The notes beneath the pieces were generated by a model. It was not told the origin of the DNA, ran no database searches, and saw nothing but the letters and a program-made list of their open reading frames with translations. From Nosocomiicoccus massiliensis (lineage in GTDB: Bacteria > Bacillota > Bacilli > Staphylococcales > Salinicoccaceae), in the NCBI RefSeq assembly GCF_002871345.2, contig NZ_CP136964.1:930001-994000 (forward strand): a stretch of 64,000 bases of DNA. The letters are read 5' to 3'. Below are positions 1-9,060 of this stretch, piece after piece; position 1 is the first letter of the stretch, and the number at the start of each line of letters is the position of its first letter. The position numbers were made by a program, and so were the translations under genes.

Positions 1-60
1 TTTTTTATCCTTAAAGAGATAAAGCACAACTTCGTCTAAATATATTTAACATAAATATCG

Positions 61-224
61 CGATTTTGTTAGTTATCCGGATATAATTAACAAATTCTGC
101 CCCGCGCACCACGATTTTGTTAAATATAATTTTTTATATAACAAAAATTGATGAAAAACACGAAATTTTGTTAATTAAATCAATATATCTAACAGATTCG
201 ACTATTTTTTGTTAATAAAATCGG
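61..224. repeat. Alternating inverted-motif tract at the left edge
   Basis: No gene is visible in positions 1-320. The motif CGATTTTGTTA occurs at 61-71 and 112-122, with variants at about 161-173 and 205-215. Between these copies lie the opposite-strand forms TTAACAAA (about 88-95), ATAACAAAA (about 138-147) and CTAACAGA (about 189-196). Forward and reverse motifs therefore alternate roughly every 25 bp, giving a unit of about 50 bp that can fold into successive hairpins. The tract is AT-rich and may continue outside the window. Function is unknown. Confidence 0.5.
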
Positions 225-318
225 TCAGACAGTCTATTTTTATTTCTTATAAGAATTAAAACCTCGTCCATCTTTACATAACGAACGCACTCTAATCTCT
301 TCCACCGACTCTTCGCAT

Positions 319-353
319 AAAAAGACCCCCGCATCACCGAGTGATGCGAGGGG
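319..353 (-). terminator. Terminator of the csoR-copA-copZ operon
   Basis: Twelve-base stem (CCCCCGCATCAC at 326-337 and its complement at 341-353, one bulge) just past the copZ stop, followed on the minus strand by a T-rich run. Confidence 0.85.
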
Positions 354-362
354 TATACTCAA

Positions 363-563
363 TTACACAACGTCGTAGCCTTGATCTTCGATTGCTTCTG
401 ACATTGCTTCTTTCGTAACACTGTCTTCATGTTTGACTGTAACGTCGCCGTTTTCTAAGTCAACTGTTGCTGATTGTACACCATCTAAATTGTTTAATGC
501 TGTTTCTACAGCCTGTTTACAATGACCACATGTCATACCTTCGACTTTAATAATTGATTCCAT
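363..563 (-). CDS. copZ: Copper chaperone CopZ
   Basis: 66-residue single heavy-metal-associated domain with the copper-binding motif GMTCGHC near residues 9-15, the usual length for CopZ/Atx1-like chaperones. It carries Cu(I) in the cytoplasm and hands it to the N-terminal domains of the CopA ATPase. It is the last gene of the minus-strand csoR-copA-copZ operon, 13 bp after copA, and is followed at once by a strong terminator. The trio should be induced by copper through CsoR. Confidence 0.93.
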   Translation of the reverse strand: MESIIKVEGMTCGHCKQAVETALNNLDGVQSATVDLENGDVTVKHEDSVTKEAMSEAIEDQGYDVV

Positions 564-576
564 TATATAATCACTC

Positions 577-2946
577 CTATAATTTTACACGTTTTAATCG
601 TAATGCATTTGATACTACACTCACTGAACTAAATGCCATCGCAGCTCCAGCAACCCATGGTGCTAAAAGTCCTAAGGCTGCGATTGGTATTCCGAGTGTA
701 TTATAGAAAAACGCCCAGAATAAGTTTTGCTTAATATTACGAATAGTTTTATGGCTCAGTGAAATTGCTTTATGAATGAGTGTTAAGTCTTCACCGAGTA
801 TTGTTAAGTCCGCTGCTTCAATCGCAACGTCAGTCCCTGTTCCAATCGCAATACCAATGTCAGCGAGTGCTAAAGCTGGCGCGTCGTTTACACCGTCACC
901 AACCATCCCTACTACTTTACCCGAATTTTGGTATTTTTTAACAACTTCTGCTTTTTCCTCTGGTAAAACTTCTGCAATGACTGTATCAATTCCGACTGTT
1001 CTTGCGATTGCTTCTGCAGTACGTTTATTGTCTCCAGTTAGCATGACGACCTCTAATCCGTCTTCATGGAGTAATTTTACCGCTTTTTTTGCAGTATCTT
1101 TTACAGTATCTAGTACAGCAATCGTTCCCTTATATTCTCCGTTTACTGCAACAATCATCGCTGTTTTACCGTCATATTCATAGACTTCCATATCATCTGC
1201 TGCTGATAAATTAACCGCTCGATCACGCATTAGTTTTCTCGTACCAACTAACACTTCTTTACTTTCAATCGTCGCTTCAATACCATGACCTGGTATTGCT
1301 TTAAAATCGTCGACAGATAATAATTCGAGTCCTTCACTTTTAGCGTATTTAACAATTGCATTTGCGAGCGGGTGCTCGGAATGATTCTCTGCACTTGCGA
1401 GCAATTGTAATGTCTCATCACTACCAGTATAATCCGTTACTTCTGGTGTGCCGTTCGTGATTGTACCTGTCTTATCTAAAATGATCGTGTCGAGTTGGTG
1501 AGTTTTCTCTAAGTGTTCTCCACCTTTAAAGAGAATTCCTTGCTCTGCACCTTTACCCGTACCAACCATAATTGACGTTGGTGTTGCAAGTCCTAACGCA
1601 CATGGACATGCGATAACTAATACTGACACACTCGCAACAAGTGCTGGTTCAACTTTTCCTGTAATTAAATACCAAAGGATAAATGTCACAATTCCAATTC
1701 CAATAACGATTGGCACAAAGTAGTTTGAAATAACGTCTGCCATACGCTGAATAGGTGCTTTCACACCTTGTGCATCTTCAACGATTTTTACGATAGATTG
1801 AAGTGCAGTATCTTTACCCACTCTCGTCGCGCGCATTTCTAATGTACCGTTTTCGTTTACAGTCGATCCAATTAACTCGTCACCTTTATTTTTTTCGACT
1901 GGAATAGATTCACCTGTTAACATTGACTCATCGATTGATGAATTTCCTTTTAATACAATACCATCTACCGGTATCTTTTCACCAGGTTTAATCATTAATA
2001 TATCGTCAACAACAACTTCTTCAACAGGAATCATTACTTCTTTTCCGTCACGAATAACTCTTGCTTCTCGCGCTTGCATATCAAGAAGTTTTGAAATTGC
2101 ACTAGACGTTTCGGATTTTGCACGCGCTTCTAAATATTTACCGAATAAGATTAATGTAATAATAACTGCTGACGCTTCAAAATATAAATGTGGTTCTGTA
2201 CCAAATTTCATCCATTTATACGTCTCATATAAACTGAATAAGAATGCTGCACTTGTACCCATAACGACGAGTACGTCCATATTCGCGTTAAATGTTTTTA
2301 AATTTTTATAGGCACTCTTATAAAATTGCCAACCAATTATAAATTGTACGGGTGCCGCGAATGCAAGTTGAAACCAAGGATTCATGAAAATTGCTGGTAA
2401 ATGAACACCAAGTAAGTGATCGAGCATCGTCAGTAAAAGTGGTGCCGAAAGAATCGCGCTAATAATGACTTTTCGTTTTAACTTTTCAGTTGCTTCATCT
2501 TTTTTAGTAGCACTGTCTGTGTCATCTTCTACTGTTTCAGCATCATATCCAATTTTTTGGATACGTTTAATAATGTCATACTCTGATAATTCTTGTTCGT
2601 TATATGTTACTGTCGCTTTTTCTGTCGTTAAGTTAACCGTCGCTGTTTCGACACTATCCATTTTGTTTAGTACTTTTTCGATTCGAGATGAACAAGACGC
2701 ACACGTCATACCTGTAATATTAAACTCTGACGTCTTCATTTGAACGTCGTATCCTAGGTTTTTAATCTTATCTTTTACGTCTTTGGTCGATAACTTGTCA
2801 TTATCATATTTAACTGTCGCGAGTTCAGTCGCGAGGTTCACTTGTGCATCTACGCCGTCCATTTTATTTAGTACTTTTTCAATACGTGAAGAACACGCAC
2901 TACACGTCATGCCTGTAATTTTGAGTGTTTCTTTTTTCTCACTCAT
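577..2946 (-). CDS. copA: Copper-exporting P1B-type ATPase CopA
   Basis: 789 residues. Two N-terminal HMA domains carry GMTCSAC (near residues 12-18) and GMTCASC (near 78-84). They are followed by eight predicted membrane spans, the CPCALG ion-binding motif, the phosphorylation motif DKTGT and the hinge motif GDGVNDAP. These are the signatures of P1B-1 Cu(I) efflux ATPases, which export copper across the membrane using ATP. The gene starts 5 bp after csoR and precedes copZ, so all three are probably one transcript. Length and all key motifs are normal. Confidence 0.96.
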   Translation of the reverse strand: MSEKKETLKITGMTCSACSSRIEKVLNKMDGVDAQVNLATELATVKYDNDKLSTKDVKDKIKNLGYDVQMKTSEFNITGMTCASCSSRIEKVLNKMDSVETATVNLTTEKATVTYNEQELSEYDIIKRIQKIGYDAETVEDDTDSATKKDEATEKLKRKVIISAILSAPLLLTMLDHLLGVHLPAIFMNPWFQLAFAAPVQFIIGWQFYKSAYKNLKTFNANMDVLVVMGTSAAFLFSLYETYKWMKFGTEPHLYFEASAVIITLILFGKYLEARAKSETSSAISKLLDMQAREARVIRDGKEVMIPVEEVVVDDILMIKPGEKIPVDGIVLKGNSSIDESMLTGESIPVEKNKGDELIGSTVNENGTLEMRATRVGKDTALQSIVKIVEDAQGVKAPIQRMADVISNYFVPIVIGIGIVTFILWYLITGKVEPALVASVSVLVIACPCALGLATPTSIMVGTGKGAEQGILFKGGEHLEKTHQLDTIILDKTGTITNGTPEVTDYTGSDETLQLLASAENHSEHPLANAIVKYAKSEGLELLSVDDFKAIPGHGIEATIESKEVLVGTRKLMRDRAVNLSAADDMEVYEYDGKTAMIVAVNGEYKGTIAVLDTVKDTAKKAVKLLHEDGLEVVMLTGDNKRTAEAIARTVGIDTVIAEVLPEEKAEVVKKYQNSGKVVGMVGDGVNDAPALALADIGIAIGTGTDVAIEAADLTILGEDLTLIHKAISLSHKTIRNIKQNLFWAFFYNTLGIPIAALGLLAPWVAGAAMAFSSVSVVSNALRLKRVKL

Positions 2947-2950
2947 TCAC

Positions 2951-3244
2951 TCACCTACTTTTTGAAAATTGTTTTAAAATACGCATTAACTCTTCGATAT
3001 AATCGTCACCTTCACCTGTTTGAATTGCATCTGTCACGCAGTGTTTCATGTGGCGTTCAGTAATTTCAAGTCCAACGTTATGGAGTGCAGATTCAATCGC
3101 ACGAATTTGTATTAAAATATCCATACAGTACCTATCTTCTTCTACCATACGTTCCACACCGCGTACTTGTCCTTCAATACGACTCAAACGATTGATAAGT
3201 TTCGTCTTTTCTTCATCGTGTCGAATTGTTTTCTCTCTTTCCAC
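2951..3244 (-). CDS. csoR: Copper-sensing transcriptional repressor CsoR
   Basis: 97-residue all-helical CsoR/RcnR-family protein. The Cu(I) ligands are visible as Cys40, His65 and Cys69, the family C-H-C set. The apo-protein represses the operon and copper binding releases it. It is the first gene of the minus-strand copper operon and lies directly downstream of a promoter that overlaps a CsoR-type palindrome, so autoregulation is expected. Confidence 0.93.
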   Translation of the reverse strand: MEREKTIRHDEEKTKLINRLSRIEGQVRGVERMVEEDRYCMDILIQIRAIESALHNVGLEITERHMKHCVTDAIQTGEGDDYIEELMRILKQFSKSR

Positions 3245-3273
3245 GTCGTCACCTCTTTACCATTTATAACCCT

Positions 3274-3302
3274 ATTATATACCCTATATGGGTATATTTC
3301 AA
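3274..3302 (-). promoter_or_regulatory. csoR-copAZ promoter overlapping the CsoR operator
   Basis: Read on the minus strand, a -35 TTGAAA (3297-3302) and a -10 TATAAT (3274-3279) are 17 bp apart. Between and across them lies TATACCCTATATGGGTATA (3278-3296), 7-bp arms around TATAT. This closely resembles known Gram-positive CsoR operators with the GGGTATA half-site. Binding would occlude the spacer and -10. Confidence 0.85.
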
Positions 3303-3397
3303 GTCAATGAAATACCTCCACAAATAAAAAACAGTTACGAAAATGAGGTGCACCCCTAAAGTTGGACACTAAAATCCAACTTTAGGGGTGTTTTTGT

Positions 3398-3940
3398 ATG
3401 AAGTATAAAAAGCATAGCTTTGAATTTAAGGTAAAAGTAGTTAATGAATATTTAAATGAAGCAGGAGGATATAAATTTTTAGGTGAAAAGCATAATGTGG
3501 ATAGATCGCTTGTTCAAACATGGGTAAAACAATACAACACATATGGCTATCAGGGCCTCACTAAATCTCTAAGTAATACTCAATATACTAGTGAATTTAA
3601 GCGAGCTGTTTTAAAATATAGAGAAGAAAATCAATTGTCTTATAGAGAAACAGCGGAACACTTTGGTATCAAGCATTTTTCAACAATCGCTAACTGGAAT
3701 CGCAAGATTCAAGAAGGTGGCCCAGCTGCTCTAGAGGGCAAACAAGGGAGACCAATAAAACATATGCCTAATAAAGAAAATAACCAAAAACAAGTATCGA
3801 AGAGTGAACCACTGAATGAAACAGAACGCGAAGAGTTAGAACGTCTAAGAGAAGAACTAAGAATGAAAGAACTGGAAAATATCATTCTAAAAAAGTTAAA
3901 TGCCTTACCGACAGATCCAACAGACAAAAAACGAAAGTAG
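3398..3940 (+). CDS. IS3-family transposase OrfA
   Basis: 180 residues with two helix-turn-helix segments (about residues 1-60 and 60-115) and a C-terminal charged coiled coil (about 140-170), the DNA-binding subunit of IS150-group transposases. Close to the end, a run AAAAAAC (3926-3932) precedes the TAG stop. Slippage by -1 on this A6 tract would continue in the OrfB frame and give the OrfAB fusion that catalyses transposition. Confidence 0.88.
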   Translation: MKYKKHSFEFKVKVVNEYLNEAGGYKFLGEKHNVDRSLVQTWVKQYNTYGYQGLTKSLSNTQYTSEFKRAVLKYREENQLSYRETAEHFGIKHFSTIANWNRKIQEGGPAALEGKQGRPIKHMPNKENNQKQVSKSEPLNETEREELERLREELRMKELENIILKKLNALPTDPTDKKRK

Positions 3941-3990
3941 CGCTTGAGGTAAGGCAAGAAACGACTTATACACTAAAAGAGATTTTAACA

Positions 3991-4812
3991 GTGTTGAAGC
4001 TACCGAAGTCTGTATATTACTACTGGATAAAACATATGGATGATCAGAAACAAAAAGATCGATGGCTAGTAAATAAAATTAAAGAAATTGTATCAAAACA
4101 TAAAGGTAGATATGGTTACAGAAGAATCAAAGCGATACTCGAAAACAGAGAACAAATTGTGGTGAATCATAAGCGCTTGTTACGCATTATGAAAACCTAT
4201 AATTTACTATGTCAAAAATTCAAAAACAAATCGAGAACACGTTACAGTTCATATAAAGGACAAGTTGGAAAAGTCGCTCCAAATAAGGTAAAGCGTAACT
4301 TTAAGCCGAAAACATTTAATCAACTATGGGTCACAGATGTCACAGAGTTTGCGTTACCTATCAAAGGCAAGAAACTATATTTATCAACGATTATGGATTG
4401 TTATAACTCTGAAGTGATTGCCTATCAATTAAGTCGTTCACCAAACCTAGCAATCGCTATAAATCCTTTAAATAAAGCACTTGAGGAACACCAACACAAT
4501 CTAAACCAATTAGTTGTTCACTCGGATCAAGGATTTCATTATCAGCATAGTAGTTGGGGAAATACCATAACAGAATATGGTGCAACAATGAGTATGTCAC
4601 GTAAAGGAAACTGTTTAGATAATTCACCGATGGAGAACTTCTTTGGCTTATTAAAGCAGGAAATGTTTTATGGAGAAGTATTCAAGACATATGAAGCATT
4701 AGAGATCGCAGTACATGAATATATTAGATACTATAATAAAGATAGAATTAAGCTAAAATTAAAAGGCATGTCTCCTGAAGAATTCAGGAAACATACCTTA
4801 CAATCTGCATAA
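3991..4812 (+). CDS. IS3-family transposase OrfB (DDE catalytic domain)
   Basis: 273 residues counted from the TTG at 3991. The frame is open further upstream to the slippery A6 tract near 3926, so the functional product is probably the -1 frameshifted OrfAB rather than free OrfB. HTH_21 and rve integrase-core regions are present, with the DDE residues in LWVTDVTEF, VVHSDQGFHY and SPMENFFG. Nothing appears truncated. Confidence 0.88.
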   Translation: MLKLPKSVYYYWIKHMDDQKQKDRWLVNKIKEIVSKHKGRYGYRRIKAILENREQIVVNHKRLLRIMKTYNLLCQKFKNKSRTRYSSYKGQVGKVAPNKVKRNFKPKTFNQLWVTDVTEFALPIKGKKLYLSTIMDCYNSEVIAYQLSRSPNLAIAINPLNKALEEHQHNLNQLVVHSDQGFHYQHSSWGNTITEYGATMSMSRKGNCLDNSPMENFFGLLKQEMFYGEVFKTYEALEIAVHEYIRYYNKDRIKLKLKGMSPEEFRKHTLQSA

Positions 4813-4859
4813 TTCCAAAAGTCCAACTTTTGGGTAGCACATCAAAATCGTAACTGTTT

Positions 4860-6134
4860 TTAATCTTCTTCTCGACCTGAATAATATAAATAAACGATTG
4901 CTAATAAAATAAGCACGACTGAGACGCTTAAAATTACGATCCACGTCATATGTTTTGGCATTGTTTTGACGTGGGACGTTTCACTTGTAAACGTGTTTTC
5001 TTCACCTTGAATATTTTTCTCCATAATTCTTGGCTGGAAGATTTGATATGCGTCACTTAAGTTAGCCGTCGCATCGTCGACTTCTTCTTGCGAAATATCT
5101 TCATTTACTATGCGCTGTAAAATACTCGCCGCTTCTTTTTTCGCTTCTCTTAACTCTGGTGTGATATTACTCTCAGGCACTTTTCCAACTTCAACGAGTA
5201 ACGCACTCAAACGGTCTGTCTCGACGTTTGCTTTTGCGGTCGTATAAATCGATTCGACGTACGTTTTGTCTATGACGTTATCGTTTTTATCACGTACTTC
5301 AACAGCCACCTCGTAAAGCGTGCTCGGCTCAAGTCCATCGACGACTGCTGTTAAATCTTGTGTCCTGTGAACGACAGAACCATTAACAATCACGTTATAA
5401 TATTCTCCACTATAATCATCCCATGATAATGAAAAACCATCGCTTTTTACGTCAGTAATCGTAAACACTTTACGGTGCATATTTTCTAAAAATGCTGCCG
5501 TTTTTGGAGCGCGTGATGATAGTATATTACGCGTATCTTGACTTAAATAATAATACGCAAAACTTTCTGCAAAATACTCTTCGACGTATTTAAAATACGG
5601 TTGCCCTGGGAACATTTTTTCATATTCTTCAGCATGAATTTGAACGAATTCTTCTTCATTAGATATCGTCATCCCGTCGACTAAAAAGCTGTCGACGATA
5701 TGTCCAAACTCGTGTAATTCTAAATTCACGTCACCGTGATTATTTTTAATTCCAGGTTCACTCGCTCCGACTCTTACATACGACTGGAATCCTCCGAGCC
5801 CTGGTATGTTATCCCACGTATCAGTATGTCCGCGTGGTACGACACCTTTTAAATTACTAAACTCCGGGAACTCCGTCATCGGTAAATCCGATAGTATTAT
5901 CGTGACACCACTCTGAGATACGTTTTCTAAAATACGCTGGTCAATTCGATTTAATCGACTGATGATGTTATTTACATGTGTTTCATTTTCTTCACTATTT
6001 TCACTTAATCGTACATCGATCATATCCATTAAGTACGGGCTGACCGACGTTTCATTTGCGACTGCTGTCATCGGTGACAGTAGCACAGCCGGTATGAGTA
6101 AAAAAGATAGCAAAATCTTTTTAATCGTACGCAT
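4860..6134 (-). CDS. Membrane-anchored HEFGH zinc metalloprotease (ATLF/Pro-Pro endopeptidase-like)
   Basis: 424 residues. A signal peptide occupies residues 1-26. A catalytic region carries HEFGH (His141, Glu142, His145) and a downstream YFAESFAYYYL whose Glu190 is the likely third zinc ligand. A fibronectin type III-like domain follows at about 215-300, then a helical linker, and one C-terminal transmembrane helix (about 395-417) with a short charged tail. The spacing resembles the anthrax-lethal-factor-like family that includes secreted Pro-Pro endopeptidases, but anchoring by a C-terminal helix is unusual for those. It should act outside the cell on surface proteins; the substrate is unknown. 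The downstream terminator has been split by an IS. Confidence 0.72.
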   Translation of the reverse strand: MRTIKKILLSFLLIPAVLLSPMTAVANETSVSPYLMDMIDVRLSENSEENETHVNNIISRLNRIDQRILENVSQSGVTIILSDLPMTEFPEFSNLKGVVPRGHTDTWDNIPGLGGFQSYVRVGASEPGIKNNHGDVNLELHEFGHIVDSFLVDGMTISNEEEFVQIHAEEYEKMFPGQPYFKYVEEYFAESFAYYYLSQDTRNILSSRAPKTAAFLENMHRKVFTITDVKSDGFSLSWDDYSGEYYNVIVNGSVVHRTQDLTAVVDGLEPSTLYEVAVEVRDKNDNVIDKTYVESIYTTAKANVETDRLSALLVEVGKVPESNITPELREAKKEAASILQRIVNEDISQEEVDDATANLSDAYQIFQPRIMEKNIQGEENTFTSETSHVKTMPKHMTWIVILSVSVVLILLAIVYLYYSGREED

Positions 6135-6207
6135 TGCCTCACTCCTAGTTACGTCAATAGTACCATAACTACTTCAAGTCATCACTGGTGGTGTGTAAAT
6201 TTTGACA

Positions 6208-6236
6208 AAGAAAAAAGAACCACCGTATGGTGATTC
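6208..6236 (-). terminator. Terminator of the BCCT gene
   Basis: Seven-base stem (6218-6224 with 6229-6235) just after the stop at 6240, followed on the minus strand by TTCTTTTTTC. Confidence 0.8.
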
Positions 6237-6239
6237 CTT

Positions 6240-7853
6240 TTATATACCTTTTTGGTCGCTTGTTTCATCGATATAGTCTAATATATCTTGACTATGCTCT
6301 TGTGGCGTTCTTGATAGATACTCTTTCATCTGCTTCTCGTCTGGTCGAATTGTAAGACCGAGATATTTACGTTCGTTATTTGCATCTTTAAAGAACGCAA
6401 TTACCATTAAAATTATGACGACACTAAACGGTAATGCGACAATAATCGCAGCAGACTGAATCGCACTTAGTGCTTCTTCTCCCCCTGCAAGTAGTAATAC
6501 AACTGCAATTGCAGATAAAGAAATACCCCATATGACTTTCATGATTGTAGATGGTTGTAATGAACCATTAGATGTCTGCATACCAAGAACGAATGTGGCT
6601 GAGTCTGCACTCGTTATAAAGAATACTGCAACTAGGAAAATCGCAATCACCGATAGTAACGTACCAAGTGGTAGCTTATCGAATATCGCAAATAGTTGCT
6701 CTTCTGGTGCAAGTTCTGCTATCCCTGGGAATTGTAATGCGATGTTCATTCCTGTCGTGCCAAATACACTAAACCAAACAATCGCAATTAATGTTGGTAC
6801 GAGCATAACTGCTAGGACGAATTCTCGAATTGTACGCCCTCGAGACACACGTGCAATAAATACACCTACAAATGGCGTCCAGCTCAACCACCAACCCCAG
6901 TAGTAAATCGTCCAGTCTTGCAACCATTGAGATTTCTGAGGGTTATTAAAACCTGAGTCTAAAGTTTGATACATAAATTCTTGTAAATAGACCCCCGTTG
7001 ACGTAGTCATCATTGTGAAAATCGCAAGTGTAGGACCTACAATTAATACGATTAAAAATAAAATTCCTGCAAGCACCATATTAGTATTACTTAACAATTG
7101 AATCCCTTTAGATAACCCTGTATATGCACTGAGTAAAAAGAGAATTGTAACAACAATAATAATGATAAGTTGAATGGAGAATCCGTTTGGAATTCCAAAT
7201 AAGTACGTGAGTCCCCCGTTAATTTGAAGTGTACCGACACCAAGAGAGACCGCAACACCAACGACTGTGGCGAAGACTGCGAGAACATCAATGATCGTTC
7301 CAAGCCATCCATCCACCTTATCTCCAAAGATTGGACGTAATGTTTTAGAGATTAGACCATTCTCCTCTTTACGAAATGCTGCATAAGCTAATGCAAGCGC
7401 AACTACTCCGTACGCTGCCCAAGCGTGAATCCCCCAGTGCATGATCGTCGCACGCATTGCTTCGAGTGCTTGATCTTTTCCACCTTCACCAGTTGAAGGA
7501 TTCACCATGTGACTAATTGGTTCAGACGCACCATAGAACACTAAACCAATTCCCATTCCTGCACTAAATAACATCGCTAACCAAGAAATCGTCCTGAATT
7601 CTGGCTTTTCATCGGGCTTACCGAGCTTTAATTTTCCGATAGGACTGAGCGATAAAAAGATACAGAAAAAGATAAATCCTGTCATAATAATCATATAGTA
7701 CCAGCCGAGATTGACTGAAATTGCATTCGCTATTTTTCCAGCAATATTTCCAAACTCCTCTGGGAAAAATACACCTATCAATACAAGCAGAAGGACGACT
7801 ACTACAGAGACTTTAAATACATTTGTTAACCGTTTACCTTCATTGTCTGTCAA
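6240..7853 (-). CDS. BCCT-family glycine betaine/carnitine/choline transporter
   Basis: 537 residues with about twelve membrane helices. The BCCT signature is present as the tryptophan-rich stretch YYWGWWLSWTPFVGVFIARV and the following SRGRTIREF, which line the betaine site in BetP/OpuD. The N-terminal half has the family glycine-rich GMGIGLVFYG segment. These are sodium-coupled importers of compatible solutes, in keeping with a salt-tolerant staphylococcal relative. It stands alone on the minus strand with its own terminator. The exact substrate cannot be told from sequence; OpuD-like betaine uptake is most likely. Confidence 0.9.
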   Translation of the reverse strand: MTDNEGKRLTNVFKVSVVVVLLLVLIGVFFPEEFGNIAGKIANAISVNLGWYYMIIMTGFIFFCIFLSLSPIGKLKLGKPDEKPEFRTISWLAMLFSAGMGIGLVFYGASEPISHMVNPSTGEGGKDQALEAMRATIMHWGIHAWAAYGVVALALAYAAFRKEENGLISKTLRPIFGDKVDGWLGTIIDVLAVFATVVGVAVSLGVGTLQINGGLTYLFGIPNGFSIQLIIIIVVTILFLLSAYTGLSKGIQLLSNTNMVLAGILFLIVLIVGPTLAIFTMMTTSTGVYLQEFMYQTLDSGFNNPQKSQWLQDWTIYYWGWWLSWTPFVGVFIARVSRGRTIREFVLAVMLVPTLIAIVWFSVFGTTGMNIALQFPGIAELAPEEQLFAIFDKLPLGTLLSVIAIFLVAVFFITSADSATFVLGMQTSNGSLQPSTIMKVIWGISLSAIAVVLLLAGGEEALSAIQSAAIIVALPFSVVIILMVIAFFKDANNERKYLGLTIRPDEKQMKEYLSRTPQEHSQDILDYIDETSDQKGI

Positions 7854-8026
7854 AATTTTCTCTCCTTTTGTAATTTTATAACATACTATTATAAGACATT
7901 TAACATCTGGTGAGTCAAGAAGAACTCTTATTTTATTCTTTTTTAAAGCATCACACCTTACATTTCGATATGATAATATTATAAATATCCAAATTTATTT
8001 TTATAACCGAAAAGAGGTCAACACAT

Positions 8027-8455
8027 ATGGCATACGTTGCTGAAACTGAAATCCAATTATTATATGCAGATACGGACATGATGGGTGTCATGTACCATGG
8101 AAATTATATAAAATGGCTAGAGCTTGGTAGAATTCAATTAATTGAAGATCTCGGGTTTAGTTATGTTGAAATGGAAAAAGAAGGGTTCGTTGCACCGATT
8201 CACAACGTCAATATTACGTACAAAAATCCGATTATATACGGCGACCGTGCATTTGTACGTACGTGGGTAGAAAAGAACACCGGAATTCGCGTGACGTACG
8301 GATTCGAAATCGTCAATGAAGCACGTGAAACGTGTGCGGACGGTGAAGTGACATGTATCGTCGGTAAAAAGACAGAAACTGGTTTTCGTCCAGTAAACTT
8401 TAAAAAGGCGTACCCAGAATGGTTTAACAAGTACGAAGAAATAAAAGTAAAATAA
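8027..8455 (+). CDS. Acyl-CoA thioesterase, YbgC/4HBT hotdog family
   Basis: 142 residues, single hotdog domain. The 4HBT active-site stretch YADTDMMGVMYHGNYIKW (about residues 14-31) holds the catalytic Asp and the HGNY motif. Members hydrolyse acyl-CoA or aromatic-CoA thioesters in the cytoplasm. It has a clear ribosome site (AAAAGAGG) ahead of ATG 8027, and a strong stem-loop separates it from the convergent lipoprotein gene. Substrate is not predictable. Confidence 0.88.
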   Translation: MAYVAETEIQLLYADTDMMGVMYHGNYIKWLELGRIQLIEDLGFSYVEMEKEGFVAPIHNVNITYKNPIIYGDRAFVRTWVEKNTGIRVTYGFEIVNEARETCADGEVTCIVGKKTETGFRPVNFKKAYPEWFNKYEEIKVK

Positions 8456-8456
8456 T

Positions 8457-8494
8457 AAAAACACGTGCGTCTCTATGGTGAGACACACGTGTTT
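8457..8494. terminator. Bidirectional terminator between convergent genes
   Basis: Long stem AAACACGTG-GTCTC (from 8458) pairing with GAGAC-CACGTGTTT (to 8494), with A and T tracts on either side. It lies between the thioesterase (+) and the DUF1307 lipoprotein (-). Confidence 0.88.
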
Positions 8495-9006
8495 TATTCT
8501 TCTAGCGTTAAACCATTTCGCTCGAAAATGAATTTATGCTTATTAAAACTAATTTTCCCGTCACTCATTTCAGCGCGTTCATTTACGATACCCTCTTTAA
8601 TAAGTGCGCGGAGTTTTTTATCATCATAAAGGATGACCATCTTTTGAGTGATTGTATCATCACCATTCACTGTAAAGTCAAACTTCACAGTCCCTCGTGG
8701 TAATTTTTCATATTTTTCTTTTAGTTTTTGTTTTTCATCTTGTAATGACTCTCTCGCGTCTTTTGTCGTCTCATAGCCCCAGTATTTTAAAGGTGCGGTC
8801 GTTTCGTAAATCTCTTTTGTTACCACATTGTCTTTATGATATACCGTCACTGTACGATTATACTCTTCAAATGTTCCAGTGAATACGGACTTTTTAGAAG
8901 ACACACATGCAGTGAGCACGAGTACTAGAGCGAGTAAAGTTATTATTTTAATAATCTTCAATATAAGCACATACCTTTTAACATTGTACGTGTTATATCG
9001 TAACAT
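8494..9006 (-). CDS. DUF1307 (YehR-like) lipoprotein
   Basis: 170 residues as drawn from ATG 9006. A hydrophobic segment ends in the lipobox LTAC, so it should be lipidated and held on the outer face of the membrane. The mature part has the YehR-like pattern: a short strand-rich start (FTGTFEEYNRTVTV), a central helix and an ending near FNKHKFIFERNGLTLEE. No ribosome site precedes ATG 9006. A GTG at 8970, three bases after AAAAGG, or a TTG at 8961 would also give a proper signal peptide. It is the last of three related minus-strand lipoprotein genes. Function unknown. Confidence 0.75.
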   Translation of the reverse strand: MLRYNTYNVKRYVLILKIIKIITLLALVLVLTACVSSKKSVFTGTFEEYNRTVTVYHKDNVVTKEIYETTAPLKYWGYETTKDARESLQDEKQKLKEKYEKLPRGTVKFDFTVNGDDTITQKMVILYDDKKLRALIKEGIVNERAEMSDGKISFNKHKFIFERNGLTLEE

Positions 9007-9060
9007 AAATTGCTTATATACGAACAGCTATTACGCTGTTGATAAAACACACACAATCGA

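Larger units (their letters stand above)
3348..4840 (+). mobile_element. IS3 family, IS150-group insertion sequence, intact
   Basis: Element of about 1.49 kb. Terminal inverted repeats are at 3348-3367 (starting GTGCACCCCTAAAG) and 4821-4840, matching in most of 20 positions including a shared AAGTTGGAC core. It holds overlapping orfA and orfB with a six-A slippery tract. I see no clear 3-4 bp target duplication: the left flank reads ATGAG and the right ATCAA. All three DDE catalytic residues are present, so it may be active. Confidence 0.85.
3331..4858 (-). terminator. Terminator of the metalloprotease gene, split by an IS
   Basis: ACAGTTACGA at 3331-3340 and its exact complement TCGTAACTGT at 4849-4858 would form the stem of a terminator just after the stop at 4860. 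On the minus strand the distal arm is followed by TTTTTTATTTG. The IS150-type element occupies the loop between the arms, moving them about 1.5 kb apart. Confidence 0.7.

Noticed and set aside
776..1183. Plus-strand frame opposite copA
   Set aside because: Shadow of the copA coding strand; Ser/Ala-rich translation and no ribosome site.
3341..4850. Target-site duplication of the IS150-type element
   Set aside because: The bases flanking the inverted repeats (GAG on the left, ATC on the right) do not match, so no duplication is claimed.
8138..8488. Minus-strand frame overlapping the thioesterase gene
   Set aside because: Antisense shadow covering a well-supported 4HBT gene and its terminator.
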